Counted from the stretch's first letter, positions 10,944 to 23,891 are shown. The stretch is 64,000 nt of DNA from Channallabes apus (GCA_030522415.1 CM060104.1:9311501-9375500), one strand, 5' to 3'. Numbers and translations: made by a program. Notes: generated by a model not told the origin, from the letters alone.

Positions 10944-13552
10944 TGAAAATAGCATTCATTGATAAAACTAGTTCACTATGTAGTTTGTACAATTAGTTGT
11001 TCCACACCCCAAGTAGTGCCCTTGATCAAGGGTTAATGATTGTTAGAACACGTGTGAAGTGGAGTGATACATATAGTTCAATGTTCCAGTGCTATTATAC
11101 TCCATATTAGCAATCATGGAATTCACCTTGTCTAATCAAATTACTTGGTCGGAACTAACTGTTGTATAATGGCACATTAAGCAATGAATGGTCTCGCACA
11201 ATATCTGTTACAAATAAATGTAAAGGCCCTATTTTGTTGGGACCTACAGTAGATCAATAAATTTGCACCAGGTGGTAAAGCTTTTTGATATAAAGTCTGT
11301 TAAGTTCAAAATTAATTAAAGAAAGAATTACTGCCTGATGTGTCAGTCAGACCTAAATATTCTTACCAGTCGCCCATGAAACCAGGAAAAACTGACAAAC
11401 ACAAGCACACATGATGTGTCTGGAGATATTTAAGTTTTTTGGCCTGGTACCCTTGTGTCACGTACAGTATGTCACGTACATCAAAAGCGCAAAAGCCATT
11501 AACATTTAAGTCACACGGAAGCCCGGAGACAGACAGACGATAGAAAGCAAATTAGCATTTTCTGGTCCGACGGAAGGGTTCCAGCAAGCCACTTGTATGA
11601 ATATTTATCCAGACTAAAGAAAGTATTACCATTGAAGGAATTAGAAATTGGAATTTGTTTTATGAACATAGAGGCACGGGAAGGCTCATACAATATCAAA
11701 AACAAAAAAACCTACGGCATCAGTGTTCTTAATGGGCAGGGCTTACACTTAACTTTTCTGTGTCTTTTCATCAGTCCAATTAAGCTTTATATAGTACTGT
11801 GGATGAGTATATCTATATATGAGTTAAATAATACAAAATGTAAAATTCGGGATAATGTGTGAACTTACCCCTCACTGTGCTTTCTCATTGCTTACATGTT
11901 AATACTTCCTCTAGCCCATGCCTGGATGAATATTCATACTGTATGAATGGCTTGCTGGAACCCTTTTGTCTAACTGGAAAATGCTACTTTGCTTCCTATC
12001 GCCCGTCTCCGGGTCTCTATATGAACAACTGTGTAATACATTGACAATCAGCAGTAAATGAGAGTTGAGCATAAACTGCTAAGCAACATTTGTGTGTGTG
12101 TGTGTGTGTGAGAGAAATTATTTATTATGCTTTTTGCATGAGCAAAACCAAAGTTTAAAAAAATGAAGAAATGCTTATTTTCTTTAGATTTACATGCAGA
12201 GATTGATAATGGACATCATCCCCAAATCATCTGCCATGTGTACAGCCAGTCTACCTTTGATAACACCCGCAAAACACAATACAGTAAATGCTAAAGCTCA
12301 CAAAGCGGAAAGCACAATATAGTTACTAATAACCAAAAAGGTTTAATTGAGTTTTATTTACTGTATTTTATTTGAGTTATCTGAATTAATCAGAGGCAGA
12401 AGTTGGACTTTAGAATTTTGTCAATTGTCTACAAGAATACAAAAATACACATTATTTAGAAGGACTTCCAGCTTAATTACTTCACCTAAAAAAGCTGAAG
12501 AAGATAGAGAAACCAGACTTAATGTACTATAGACTGAGGCTGACACAGTGCACAGCATGATGGAGGACATAGAAGCAACTTTAAGAGATATAATTTCAAG
12601 GCAAAAATGACAATCACTGCAAAAAGTGCAAAGGTAAGCTGAGCAAATTAAACGATTGCTGTTTTTTCCAGCAATACCTTCTTTACACATGCATACTGAG
12701 GCAGGATGTACTTTTACTTTTATAATTTCTCAAATTTCACACATTAGCATAAGTACAATACATTTTTCTGAATGTAAAAGATTTTCTTCATTCTCAAATT
12801 TACACATTGCATTTAATTTATCCTACAATTTATGAATGAATCTAGTTATATCCAGCTTGATAAACAAATGACTAGAACCCACTTTACAAATAACTGTACC
12901 CAGAGGGAGGGAGAAAAGAATGTTGTGTCTAATATAGAACTTAGTGGAACACAAACATTGCTTACTTTACATACTTTAGTAGGTGTAGGGTACTAGTTAT
13001 TTACATTTATGTAAATAGTTATTTATTATGTATGTATATTATGATCATGTCAAATACAGTTCAAAGGTTAATACCTCCTCTTTTAAATTTATGGTGTGTG
13101 TGTGTGCACGTGTGCGTGTGTGTAAAAATATGTAAATTTTAATGCGTTGATTAATCAAAAAAGTTTTACGCATTTTTTAAGCAAATTTATCATATGACAT
13201 TTGACATGGCTCCCCATAATCGCAGTGCAACTACCCGGCTGTGTGTGATAATTGCACTTTTAACATGGATAATAAGGTGACTGAGGAAACAACACCAGGT
13301 GTGCTGAATGGCAAGTTTCATTATAAAAGGCTCTAGATTGTTGATTGTTGGATCTGAGGATCAGGGTTTGAGCCCCGCCATGGATAGGTTGCCACGCCCC
13401 ATAGTACACAAGCACTGCATGCAGTGCTGGTCCCATTCGAGAGATTGTAATTCAACATTTGTTGAATAATAATGTTGGAGATACAGTATTATAAAACTGC
13501 ATACATTTCCAATGCATTTCTTTATTCCAACGTCGACTTTTTATAATACAAG
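10944..13552. other. AT-rich intergenic DNA with simple repeats
   Basis: Contains TG tracts at 12091-12110 and about 13096-13122 and one copy of an old dispersed repeat (11040-11175). Open frames at 11593-11862, 12347-12532 and 12421-12690 show no known domain. Confidence 0.45.
11040..11175 (+). repeat. Old dispersed repeat R2, copy 1
   Basis: Resembles 27215-27350: both have 'gatacatata-tt-aat', then 'gtgct', and end in 'caaattac--(g/a)gtc(g/a)gaactaactg'. Family unknown, possibly a MITE. Confidence 0.45.
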
Positions 13553-13558
13553 TAAATC

Positions 13559-16500
13559 AAATTCAAATTCAAATTTTATTAGTCACATACACAATCATAC
13601 ACAGTATAATATGCAGTGAAATGCTTTTATACGACCGCCAGTGACCTTAAAAAAAAGAAAATAAAATCTTGTACGTAAAATAAATAATCAATAAAAGGAA
13701 ATACTAAAGAAATAATTTTAACTAGTAAAATTTGTAAAATTAACTGTGCATAAGGGCATAATAAAATATTGCAAAAATATAGAAATATGGTATTAAAGTG
13801 TCAGTGGTTATGCAAATATGCATGAAAGGTGACATGTGCAATTGTCCAGATGTATGAGTATTTAGTGCAAGTGTGTATGAATGTGTCCATGATTGTCCAG
13901 TCAGTGTTGTGAGCTTAAAAGATGTTATTAGTCCTGTGTGGAGGTGTGATTGTGTGGTTGAGAGACCTTATCGCCTGCGGGAAGAAGCTCCTCCTCAGCC
14001 TCTCTGTGTTGGCCTTTAGGGAGCGGAATCTCTTCCCAGACCGCAACAAAGAGAACAGTCCATTACTGGGGTGACTGAGGTCCTTTATGATCTTCCTGGC
14101 CTTAGTCCAGCACCGCTTGCTGTAGATGGAGTGCAGGTCAGGGAGCTCAGTGCGGATGATGCGCTCGGCTGATCGCACCACCCTCTGTAGAGCTCGTCTG
14201 TCCTGCATGGTGCTGTTCCCGAACCAGGTCGAGATGTTTCCCGTCAGGATGCTCTCTATGGTGCAGGAGTAGAAGTTCCTGAGCACCTTGGAGGGCAGTC
14301 TGAAGTCTCTCAAGCGTCTGAGGTGGTAGAGACGCTGCCAGGCTTTTTTCACCACGGTGTTGATGTGACAGGACCATGATAGGTCCTGCGTGATGTGAAC
14401 ACCGAGGTATCTGAAGCTGTCCACTCTCTCCACTGGGCTCCTGTTGATGACGGGGGTCTGGTAGTTCCTCTCCTGCTTTGTACTAAAGTCCACTATCAGC
14501 TCCTTTGTCTTACTGACGTTCAGGAGGAGATTGTTCCTCTGGCACCAGTTCTCCAGATTTCCAATCTCCTCTAGGTAGTCCGACTCATCATTGTTGGTGA
14601 TCAGTCCGACCACGACGGTGTCGTCAGCAAACTTGATGATGGAGGTGGAGTTGGTAGTGGCCACGCAGTCGTGGGTGTACAAAGAGTACAGCAGGGGGCT
14701 CAGAACACAACCCTGGGGGGCTCCAGTGCTGAGAGTGAGTGTAGCTGAGACATGTCCGCCCATCCTTACTGCCTGTGGTCTGCCAGTCAGAAAATTGGAG
14801 ATCCACTGACATATAGATGAGCTCAGTCCCAGGTGCTCCAGCTTGGTGGTGAGTGTGGAAGGAATTATTGTGTTAAAAGCAGAGCTGTAGTCGATGAAGA
14901 GCATTTTAACATAATTCCCTTTCCTAGTGTCCAGGTGAGTGAGTGATGTGTGGAGGAGATGAGAGATTGCATCGTCTGTGGAGCGGTTCTGACGGTATGC
15001 AAACTGTAGTGGGTCCAGTGTGTCGGGTAGTGAAGAAATGATGAAGTCTCTGATAAGGCGTTCAAAGCACTTCATCACTACTGAGGTGAGGGCCACAGGG
15101 CGATAGTCATTGAGAGAAGCAGGATGTGGTTTCTTTGAAACAGGAACAATAATGGACTCTTTGAAGCATGTGGGGATCACCGACTGAGATAAAGAGATGT
15201 TGAATATCTCAGTGAACACAGGTGCTAGCTGGTCTGCGCAGGCTCTGAGAATACGACCTGAGATGCCGTCTGGTCCTGCTGCTTTCCTGGTGTTCACTCT
15301 CTTGAAGGCTCTCCTCACGTCGTGCTCGGAGATGATGAGCGCGTTCCCGGTGCTGACTGTGTCTTCCTGTCTGCAGCCGTTAGCGCCGCTAGCATTAGCG
15401 CCGTTAGCATTAGCGCCGTTAGCATTAGCATTGCTAGCGTCTTTAGCTGCAGCCTCGAAGCGAGCGTAAAATGTGTTCAGCTCGTCTGCCAGAGTCGCGT
15501 CCGCGTTCGTCATACCGGATGCTGGTGCTTTGTAGTCCGTTATTGTTCTCAGTTCCTGCCACAGGCTCCTAGAGTCACTCTGTTGAAGCTGTGACTCTAG
15601 TTTTCTCCCGTAGCGCTGCTTCGCCTCTTTCACCGCCTTCCGGACGTTATATGACGCAGCCTTGTACGGTTCCATGTCCCCCGACGCAAGTCCCGTGTTG
15701 TAGGCAGCGGTGCGAGATCTCAGAGCGTCGCGGATGGTTTTATCCACCCACGGCTTCTGGTTGGGAAACGTTCTGATAGTCTTTTTCTCCACCGTATCGT
15801 CCACTAGCTTCCCAATAAATCCCACAACCGCTTCGGTAAACACGCTGACGTCATCATCGGAGCTGTTTCTGAACATGTCCCAGTCTGCGTCATCGAGTGC
15901 GTCCTGTAACGCGGCCACCGATTGGTCTGTCCAGCGCGCGACCTCCCTCTGAACCGGAACTTCCTGTTTCAGCCTTTGTTTATATTTTGGCATGAGGAAG
16001 ATGGCGGCGTGGTCGGATTTACCAAACGCTGGACGAGATTGTGCCTTGTAACCGTCTTTGACCGTGGTATAACAGTGGTCCAGTGTCCTTTCGCCCCTGG
16101 TGGGGCAGGTGATGTGCTGATAAAAGTTCGGCGCTGCGCGTTTGAGGTTGGCACTATTAAAATCCCCCGCCACAATGAGCGCAGAGTCCCGGTGTTGTGT
16201 CTGGTGCTGTGTGAGCGCCTCATGCAGCTCGCATAAGGCAGTTTCAGTGTCCGCTTGTGGAGGTATGTAAACGGCGCTGATTATGACCGATGTGAACTCC
16301 CGTGGAAGATAAAATGGACGACACATGATGGACAGTAGTTCCAGGTTTGGTGTGCAGGAGCGTGTAAGAGGAACAATGCTCACGCTGTTGCACCAGCTGT
16401 TGTTCACCATTAAGCACACGCCGCCTCCCCTTGACTTCCCCGAGTCCCGTGTCCTGTCCATGCGGTGAACCGAGAAGAACTCGGCTGGCTGTATGGCGTG

Positions 16501-16804
16501 GTCTGGCACCGCTGGGTTCAGCCATGTCTCGGTGAAGCAGAGGAGATTGCAGTCCCGAATGTCTCTCTGGAACTTTATCCTGGCCCTGAGGTCATCCAGT
16601 TTGTTCTCCAGTGACTGGACGTTGGCGAGCAGGATGCTAGGCAGAGGTGTGCGGTGTGCACGGGCTCGGAGCCGGTTCCTCACACCAGCTCGTCTGCCTC
16701 GAGGTCTCCGCTTCGCGTCGCGTCCATTGTTCTCCCGCAGGATCTCACTCGGCCAGCTCGGATCCGGAGTTAAAACCGTCGATCCGGAGTTAAAACCGTC
16801 TGAA
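13559..16804 (-). mobile_element. LINE copy 1 (APE-type, CR1/L2 group), slightly 5'-truncated
   Basis: A minus-strand non-LTR retrotransposon. The 3' untranslated region (13559-13914) ends in a (TTTGAA)n tail at 13559-13585 after AATAAA. The 5' edge is a tandem pair of a 20-bp unit at about 16759-16798, and it lacks about 180 bases present at the start of copy 2. A possible 6-bp duplication, taaatc, flanks it at 13553-13558 and 16805-16810. Almost identical in protein to the plus-strand copy at 28586-31971. Confidence 0.9.
13915..16683 (-). CDS. LINE endonuclease / reverse transcriptase, intact frame
   Basis: 922 codons. It nicks target DNA and copies LINE RNA into it. N-terminal apurinic-type endonuclease: LLANVQSL (about 18-25), FTETWL with Glu52, GDFN with Asp174, and SDHAAI (223-228). 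A linker carries an Asn/Ala/Gly repeat (about 418-436). Reverse transcriptase: [10 protein letters not shown] (about 525), [14 protein letters not shown], motif [12 protein letters not shown] (596), motif [14 protein letters not shown] (653) and motif C FADDT (685); C-terminal region to residue 922. The start codon here is GTG at 16683. The frame stays open upstream to the element edge, and the element is truncated there, so the native N-terminus is unknown. No stop or frameshift is seen. CR1/L2-type clade from motif style; exact family not confirmed. Confidence 0.9.
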   Translation of the reverse strand: MRNRLRARAHRTPLPSILLANVQSLENKLDDLRARIKFQRDIRDCNLLCFTETWLNPAVPDHAIQPAEFFSVHRMDRTRDSGKSRGGGVCLMVNNSWCNSVSIVPLTRSCTPNLELLSIMCRPFYLPREFTSVIISAVYIPPQADTETALCELHEALTQHQTQHRDSALIVAGDFNSANLKRAAPNFYQHITCPTRGERTLDHCYTTVKDGYKAQSRPAFGKSDHAAIFLMPKYKQRLKQEVPVQREVARWTDQSVAALQDALDDADWDMFRNSSDDDVSVFTEAVVGFIGKLVDDTVEKKTIRTFPNQKPWVDKTIRDALRSRTAAYNTGLASGDMEPYKAASYNVRKAVKEAKQRYGRKLESQLQQSDSRSLWQELRTITDYKAPASGMTNADATLADELNTFYARFEAAAKDASNANANGANANGANASGANGCRQEDTVSTGNALIISEHDVRRAFKRVNTRKAAGPDGISGRILRACADQLAPVFTEIFNISLSQSVIPTCFKESIIVPVSKKPHPASLNDYRPVALTSVVMKCFERLIRDFIISSLPDTLDPLQFAYRQNRSTDDAISHLLHTSLTHLDTRKGNYVKMLFIDYSSAFNTIIPSTLTTKLEHLGLSSSICQWISNFLTGRPQAVRMGGHVSATLTLSTGAPQGCVLSPLLYSLYTHDCVATTNSTSIIKFADDTVVVGLITNNDESDYLEEIGNLENWCQRNNLLLNVSKTKELIVDFSTKQERNYQTPVINRSPVERVDSFRYLGVHITQDLSWSCHINTVVKKAWQRLYHLRRLRDFRLPSKVLRNFYSCTIESILTGNISTWFGNSTMQDRRALQRVVRSAERIIRTELPDLHSIYSKRCWTKARKIIKDLSHPSNGLFSLLRSGKRFRSLKANTERLRRSFFPQAIRSLNHTITPPHRTNNIF

Positions 16805-17149
16805 TAAATCTGAATATTTAAAAATTATGATTAATTGTGATTACTCACAGACTGGGTCATAATATGGGTCATAATACAAAACACAAGCAATACATCTTGA
16901 CTGAATTTCACTAAGATTTCAGGTTCACCTTGTTCAAGTAAGAATATAAATACTAAGCTATAACTTTAATTTAGGATTTTGGCTATAAATAGAATGATTG
17001 ATGTTGGCCTATGATTAGACAGCAGAAAAGGATCAAGGTCATTTTGTATGTACACAGACAGTGATACAGGAGGAGTTTATTAGTTTTTGCCTCCTCCCCT
17101 GTCAGTTAAAGCTAGTGAGGTCTAATCCTAGTGGACCTAAATATCTTAT

Positions 17150-17290
17150 AGAACCTGATCAGCTTAGCCTGTTGGTCTGATCCCTGGCCTGGCTTGGAAT
17201 TTCTCATTCAGTAGCTGGAACCATTCTAAACTTAGATATGATACAATAAATGACAACAGTACCTTTCTCAGTACGATGAATACTTTCCTA
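17150..17290 (+). repeat. Old dispersed repeat R1, copy 1
   Basis: Shares with 19605-19780 the blocks 'tagaacctga', 'ctgttggtc', 'cctggc(c/t)tgg' and 'acaataaatga'. Class unknown. Confidence 0.4.
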
Positions 17291-18104
17291 TGTCAAAATG
17301 CAAAATTTTCCTTTAAAAGTACTCCAACAGACATTGCACACAACTAAACCTGCTTCACCAAGCAAACCAATTTCACCTGCTATATGTAGAATAGATCCTC
17401 CTATAACCAATGCGCTTTCAACAGGTTTCTGAGCAAGTAATTCAATGAGACAAGAAAACCCATATGACACATAAATAGGAGCAGAGTGATGCTCTCACGA
17501 GCCAGGTTCAGTATTAACTTTGGTTTTATGACAATGCTGTTATCACCTGTTTTCCCTGCTGTGATGACTCTAGTGCTCGAGCTGGGTCTTTGCTGTCTCT
17601 GCCTAAAGCAGACAGACTTCACCCTACTGAAACTATGCTGCCATCAATGTTGTTCTGTTCTAGCATGTAGATGTGCACATCTAATTAATTTAATTATATT
17701 AATTTTATTATATTTCTATATGCTTAGAAATATGCTAATTCTAAGCATACAGTGTATATATAGAATTAGGTTGCTACAGTATATATATGCTTATATGATT
17801 GGGCCTCTAGAGAATGGGCTATGTAAAACTGTGTGTTGATTTAGAATCCATTAAGCATGAACTGGGGAGCAGAGAAGGATGAGTTTCAAACCATACCTCG
17901 TTACCAGGGGTCTTTTTTAGAAACACCTATTTTTTTTTTTTTTACATCACATGAACAACAAAAATGTTTAAGATAGGTTACATTTATGCTTGTCAGTTTC
18001 TTTGCCATTCGGAGTTCTCAGGACACTTTAGGTATACTTGATGTTTTATGACCTACAGCGCAGGCCATAGGCAATACCAGCTTACTTTTAAGAGATTTTT
18101 TGTA

Positions 18105-18105
<1 letters not shown>

Positions 18106-18140
<35 letters not shown>

Positions 18141-18152
18141 TATTATTATTAT
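18106..18152. repeat. (AAT)n-(ATT)n microsatellite able to form a hairpin
   Basis: About 11 AAT units run directly into about 4-5 ATT units, giving a self-complementary junction. Confidence 0.9.
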
Positions 18153-19604
18153 TTATAATAGAAGGTTTTTACAAACTCGAAGATGCATGCTAATTTGGCA
18201 TAATGTCTTCCACACTTGTTAGACAAGAAGAAAGCAGTCACTGACACTGATAAGAATTAGTTGAGCTACAGTATGTTTTTGTTTCTCTGATGTGTCCAGT
18301 CATAGTTCTGTCACTGAAGATGACATTAATCTTTGTATAAAACAGTCTCCTTTATCACATTCATATCATGTCAGACCTCTAAAAAGATAACTATTAATAA
18401 GAGAGGTAGACAATGTGCTCGTTAATAATCTTGTTGCATGGAGCTTTTTATTCCTTTTAACTAAATATACCTGATGGTTTGTATTGCTTCTGGATTGATT
18501 ACCAGCTGTTACGACCCTTGGTGGTCTAGGGGTATACAGTATGGGTCGCACACTTAAATTCAATTCTATTTAAACATGACTGTCACCATTTATTAAAAGG
18601 CATTTGTGTGGACAGGGTTGAATTTGCCACATTTGTGAACAAATTCAACACCCCATTATACTGGGCCACATTTCTACTACATACTCAAAAAGAAATGAGT
18701 GAACGCAGTAAGAACTTTCACAACTTGGGAAAAATGTATAAAAATGAAAACTGGGAAGGATGTACTGTAGTATGGAATATTTTGTTGTGGTGTGGCCACA
18801 ATGTAGTGGATAAATTCAAAGACTGGTGAGTAAATGGTCAAGGCAAGATACAGAAATACCTTAATAAATTTATTGACTTATCATGATGTATTGACCAGTT
18901 AATAGCATAGCTAACCCCTGTTAGGGACTTCATTGATGTATTACGAGCCTGGATCAGATGAGAAAATTGGATATTGTTCTGACTGGATGTTTTTGCATTG
19001 TTGCTACATTGATGGAGTTCTCACAATAACCTCTTCAATGTACTAAGTCCATCCCACTTTGTAGAAAAAATACCTACAGTATTAAGTTTATATTACATTC
19101 TACCATATTTATGGCAGAAGGTTATCAGCATGTCTACAGTATGTCTGTCAGCACTGCTTGTGTTGTACTTATATCAAATCTCTGGACCCAATAACAACAC
19201 ATTAAGCACATGATAAGAGCTTAATACTGTACAATGTCATCAGACATAGTACTCACTCGGTTTGATTTCATTAGACATGGTGAGCATGTGATCACGTGCC
19301 TGTTAGGAAATTAATGACAACATGATAGAACCTGACAAGGATAGGAAGTAGTATGCACTTGATACATGCACTTTTTTTTTAAGCCTGTTCCTGCTGCGCT
19401 CTTTGACACTTTTAGGATGCCATGGGAAATTCATGGTCTTCGTTGGAGTGTGACAGTTCCCTTAAACACATTAATCTGATCAACAATAGTTTCAATAACA
19501 ATAAGCACGTAGATCAAATATTTTTGGAAGTATATCATTTTTATACTAATTAGGTTACCAAAGCAAACTTTTTTAACTTTTTGTAATTTTTGCTAAGAGA
19601 TACA

Positions 19605-19780
19605 CACCCTTGAGACTATTGTAGAACCTGAGAGATAATACAAGGCAGCTAGCAGATGGTTTGTTAAGTCTGTTGGTCCTGGCCCTGGCTTTGAATTGTC
19701 ACAAATTACTGTAACTAGCCCTCTGTTAACACAATGATCTATGCTACAATAAATGAGAGCAGCACTGTTCTGAATGAAAT
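19605..19780 (+). repeat. Old dispersed repeat R1, copy 2
   Basis: Diverged relative of 17150-17290, longer by an insertion after 'tagaacctga'. Confidence 0.4.
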
Positions 19781-20469
19781 CATACCAACCCAAAAGAGCT
19801 GAACTGCACCCCAAAATACTATACTTAATCAATAAAGCCCACAATGGCCATGACTTAAACTAGTGGAGCCATTAGCGCCTAGATAATTTCACCTTTGAAT
19901 GTGGCTTTGGTTTTGTAATTATGTTGATGAGTCATTAATTATTTGCTTTCTGATGTGCCCATTATTAAAATCTGGAAGGATAATGCATCAAATTCATGCA
20001 AGAAATTTGGTCGGGAAAAGGTCATGCATGACTGTGATCACAGATCACTCAAACACTTGGTGCAAGTTGCATCGCCAAAAAAGTCAATACAAATTACATT
20101 TAGGTTTAACTGTTAAAATGGGCATTTCTGGACAGTTTTTGATGACACACTGTATGTTTCAAACAATGCTTGCCTTAAACCTGGCTGCCCAACACTTAAA
20201 GTTCCCTTATCCCCATTATGTTCTGTAGAGACCAGAATCCATTCATCTCTACAGAGAGGGGAATTCAAATCAGTACTTTATAAGATGGCATTTAAGTTTA
20301 CTAACCTTTTATCTTGATTAATAGATCTGTGTCAAATTTAATGTTTCTGCTGCTGCTCATTCTGAACCAGAGTGTCTTCTTTTGTACATGCCTCTTCCAG
20401 TTCTGTTTCCACCAGCATTGATCAAGAGGGATCAAGAGACACAGGTTTGTTTTTAGGACTCCATTGAGC

Positions 20470-20512
20470 TTCTCTCTCTCTCTCTCTCTCTCTCTCCCTC
20501 TCTCTCTCTCTT
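20470..20512. repeat. (CT)n microsatellite
   Basis: About 21 CT units with one interruption (ccct). Confidence 0.95.
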
Positions 20513-22740
20513 AATAACTCAGCATGTGACTGAAGTCAGGTTTAGAAAAGTGTCATCTGTATTCTCCTGTGCTGTATTGCATTTGATTTTGTTATACTCT
20601 ATGCCCCCCATCCAATCCTTATCTCTATCCATTTTTGATCAATTTTAAGATATTATTCAGATTCAGTACCTGGTCAGTATCTGTAACTTTGTGCATCCAC
20701 TTTTCATTTTTCCATCTAAACTTAAATAAGCATTACATTATAGCATGTGATATACTTGCAGCTTGTACTGTATATAGTTTAATATTTTTGGCTTGTGGTA
20801 TGCACCCCTGTTAAACAGATACTGTAATCACATTTTAATTAAATGCTAGACCTGATATTTTAGCCACATCATATTTTGAAATATTTTGTTACAGAACATA
20901 TTTTCAAAACTGCTAATAACGTGCATGACATTAGACAATTCACATATCAAGCAGTTCCTGAAAGTAAATATGTCCAATTTAAGTGTTTCTCTTCCTTCCT
21001 TTCTGATGAGCATGCACTCTGAAATTTACAGCTAATATTTTGGATGCTTTTGCACGGTAGGTCACAGAGTCAAATATTACTATTATGATAACAGTATATA
21101 AGTAATTATTATATAAATATCTAAATAACCTGTTGAAATGAAAATAATTTATTACTGATAACTGCATAAGCAGCAGGATATGAGAAATTCTGGTCTACAG
21201 CGTAGAGAAGGTGGATTGTGTTTTCAATTTACATTTTATAATTTATTTTTTTTGCACCAAACATTTAACATGAAATAGCAGACTGTACATGCATTTTGTA
21301 ATACACTTCATTTACTACCTGTGTGTGGTTAGGAACTATGAAATGGCATCAACTTGAATGTAACAGAGAAATAATAGAAAAGAGAATGTAATATTAAGGC
21401 TACTGTATGCAAATAGATTTTTGTGATTCAAGAAAAGAAATGAAATCAATTGGCTATAAGATTCTGACAGGACCTGTAGTAGAGACTGAGTTGCTAAAGA
21501 TGAATGCTGCTACTTTAATGATGTGCCAAACGTTCCGTCAGTGACAAGCCTTCCCATTCTTGTGCAGTTCAGACTAATTCATCAGTCAAATGTGAATGTG
21601 ATGCAGCACTGCTGTCTTTAATTAGATTTAGGCTGTAAATTCCCACAGTTAATTGCACAGCATAACAGTTTATGGCTCTGTGGTATTATTGGAGTGATGT
21701 GATACTGACCGTGAAATGAAATCATCAAGGTAGATTAGACAAGAAATGTGTTGATAAAAATCAGCTAGGCTTAAAAAGGTTTCATTGTAATTATAAAATT
21801 ACTTAGAAGCAAAGTATTGGCTTTTAGGATGCATTTAGTATCCCATATATGACTTTAAATAGACTTTTATTAATATTTGTTAAAGACCAAATCATATTAC
21901 TTTAATTTAAGCCTTAAAAAGGAGTAAAATTTTTCAGAAAGTACATGCATTTTTAGGAAATTTGTAATTTGGATAGCGAAGCCTTTTATGTTGATCCTCA
22001 CCACTTCTACACATGACTAAATATGTCCTGCTTTTGTTGGGAGAAAGTAGAGAACAGAAAGAAGTAAAGTCATTCTAATATAATAAAAGAGAGTGTTAAT
22101 CATGTTTCATTCCCAAAATGGGAATAAGATCAAGAGAATCTTTAATTAAATATACAAATATTGTGAGGCTTCAATAAAAGTAATTGGACCAAGTTCTCAC
22201 ATTTATAAAAAGCAAGAAAAGACTAAAGACAGAAACTAAGAAATTTTGTGACTCTTACAGTATCTGCTTTTGCATTGTCTCTACCCTATCTTTATGTGAT
22301 CGGTCTGCTTTATTAGCCTTCTAAAGATACTACACTCTTCAGGGGGAAACCAATTGTACAGGGCAACACTCTATTCTCACTGATAGTGAATTTAATTATG
22401 AATTGACCTTGTATCTCTATGCGCTAGACAAATACACATTTGTAATGTCATTGGCAACACATAGATCATTCGGAGGCCCATTTAACTCTGCAGTATATGT
22501 GATAATAAAATTTGCATTTATTGGGACTAATAACATATGCCCTAGGCTTTAAGAAACTGAATTGTTCTCTGCATGCACAACTTGCCAAACATTTTAGGCA
22601 TTGTTAAATCACACTCCAAAAAGCTATTTATAGTTGTGTCATGAAGTGGACAAACGTGCAAAGAAACAAGAGGTTGTGGCAATGTGCCAAGATGTAGAGT
22701 CATGAGCAGGTTGCCAATACAGTATATCGTAGGGCATACA
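20513..22740. other. AT-rich intergenic DNA
   Basis: No gene recognised. The stretch 21470-21740 is less repetitive and contains TTAATTAG-like homeodomain sites, so it could be conserved regulatory DNA, but this cannot be judged without an alignment. Confidence 0.4.
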
Positions 22741-22893
22741 AAGCACACACAAGAACACACACTCTCGCTCACAAACTATGGAAACCAGAGGGAATCAGAA
22801 TACCCGGACATGCAAACTCCATGCACACAGACCTGAGATGGAATTTGAAAACTTGACCCTGAAAGTGAGAGTGCTTCACCACTATGCTGCCCA
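22741..22893 (-). repeat. SINE-A, diverged fragment
   Basis: Minus-strand match with 'atacccggacatgcaaactc', 'catgcacacaga' and 'ccactatgctgccc'. The middle of the body is deleted. Confidence 0.65.
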
Positions 22894-22945
22894 TGAAAAA
22901 TTAGCTGACCGGAAATGCTATGGCACAAAGAAAGTAACAATTATC

Positions 22946-22978
22946 ATAATAATAATAAGAAGAAGAAGAAGAAAAAAA
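22946..22978. repeat. AAT/AAG microsatellite
   Basis: AAT units pass into AAG units directly upstream of a SINE-A head. Confidence 0.9.
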
Positions 22979-23060
22979 GGCGGCGCGGTGGTGTAGTGGT
23001 TAGCACTGTCGCCTTGCACCTCCAGGGTCTGGGTTCGATTCCCCGGCCAGGCTCGATTCA
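22979..23060 (+). repeat. SINE-A, head only
   Basis: The tRNA-like head (ggcggcgcggtggtgtagtg, then gggttcgattcc) is well conserved and stops abruptly after 'ccaggctcgattca'; the body and tail are missing. Confidence 0.8.
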
Positions 23061-23830
23061 ACAGTATTTTTCAGTCTTTTTTTTTTTTTAGTAGATGTTC
23101 CCATCTCACAGCTCTATAATACTATCCTGAACTTGACTTACTTTCTTTGTGGAATTTTATATGGTCTCCAAAAAAATTTCAGTAGGTGGATGGTTAAGTA
23201 ACTTTGACATTAAGAGTGAATGAAATCCAGGTCCAATGTTCCCATGAAAGCCTCCAGATCTATCATGGCAGTGACCTGAAGATATAAGAATGAATGAAAG
23301 TACTGGCAAAAATGCATGTTATTTTTTAATCCATTGTGGAAATAAATAGCAACGTCTAAGATACTGTATTAATGTGCAGACATACATTATCTACCTTTTG
23401 AATGTACAACCTACTGTAGGATAGTTTTCAGTGGAATTGCTTGAAATAATCCCAAAAATCCAGTCTTGCAAAGATAAAATGGATATGGTCAAAAATGTGC
23501 AAAACCATTGTTATGCAAAATTTGTTGTAAAGTACAGTTTTGTAAAGCACTTTCAGATGAAGTCACTGATGAAAAGAATAAACAGAGTTAGTATTCAACA
23601 TGAGTGCTTGAAACATTAAATTGCACAGAAACCCAGAAGGTAATAAAGTGAAAAGTGATGTTCTAAAGGGAAGTAAAATCTAATTGCTGAAACTGTCACT
23701 GACAGTTTTAAGTAATGTTAATGGCAAAATATATCTGAATTTTAGATAATTTTAGCCTATTTTTTCTAATGGCGACATATACAGTAGGAATATTCCTATA
23801 GTGGTGATGTGAAAGTGAATGAGTGAGTAA

Positions 23831-23832
<2 letters not shown>
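23061..23832. other. Intergenic DNA
   Basis: An open frame at 23431-23619 shows no known motif; nothing else seen. Confidence 0.45.

Positions 23833-23889
<57 letters not shown>
23833..23889. repeat. (GT)n microsatellite
   Basis: About 28 uninterrupted TG units. Confidence 0.97.

Positions 23890-23891
<2 letters not shown>

Larger units (their letters stand above)
16811..20469. other. AT-rich intergenic DNA
   Basis: Contains repeat R1 copies (17150-17290, 19605-19780) and a hairpin microsatellite (18106-18152). Open frames at 17486-17839, 18608-18829 and 19899-20228 have no recognisable domain. Confidence 0.45.

Noticed and set aside
14147..16807. Many short frames opposite or within the LINE ORF (e.g. 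15197-15469, 16493-16807)
   Set aside because: Out-of-frame or antisense to the long endonuclease/RT frame.
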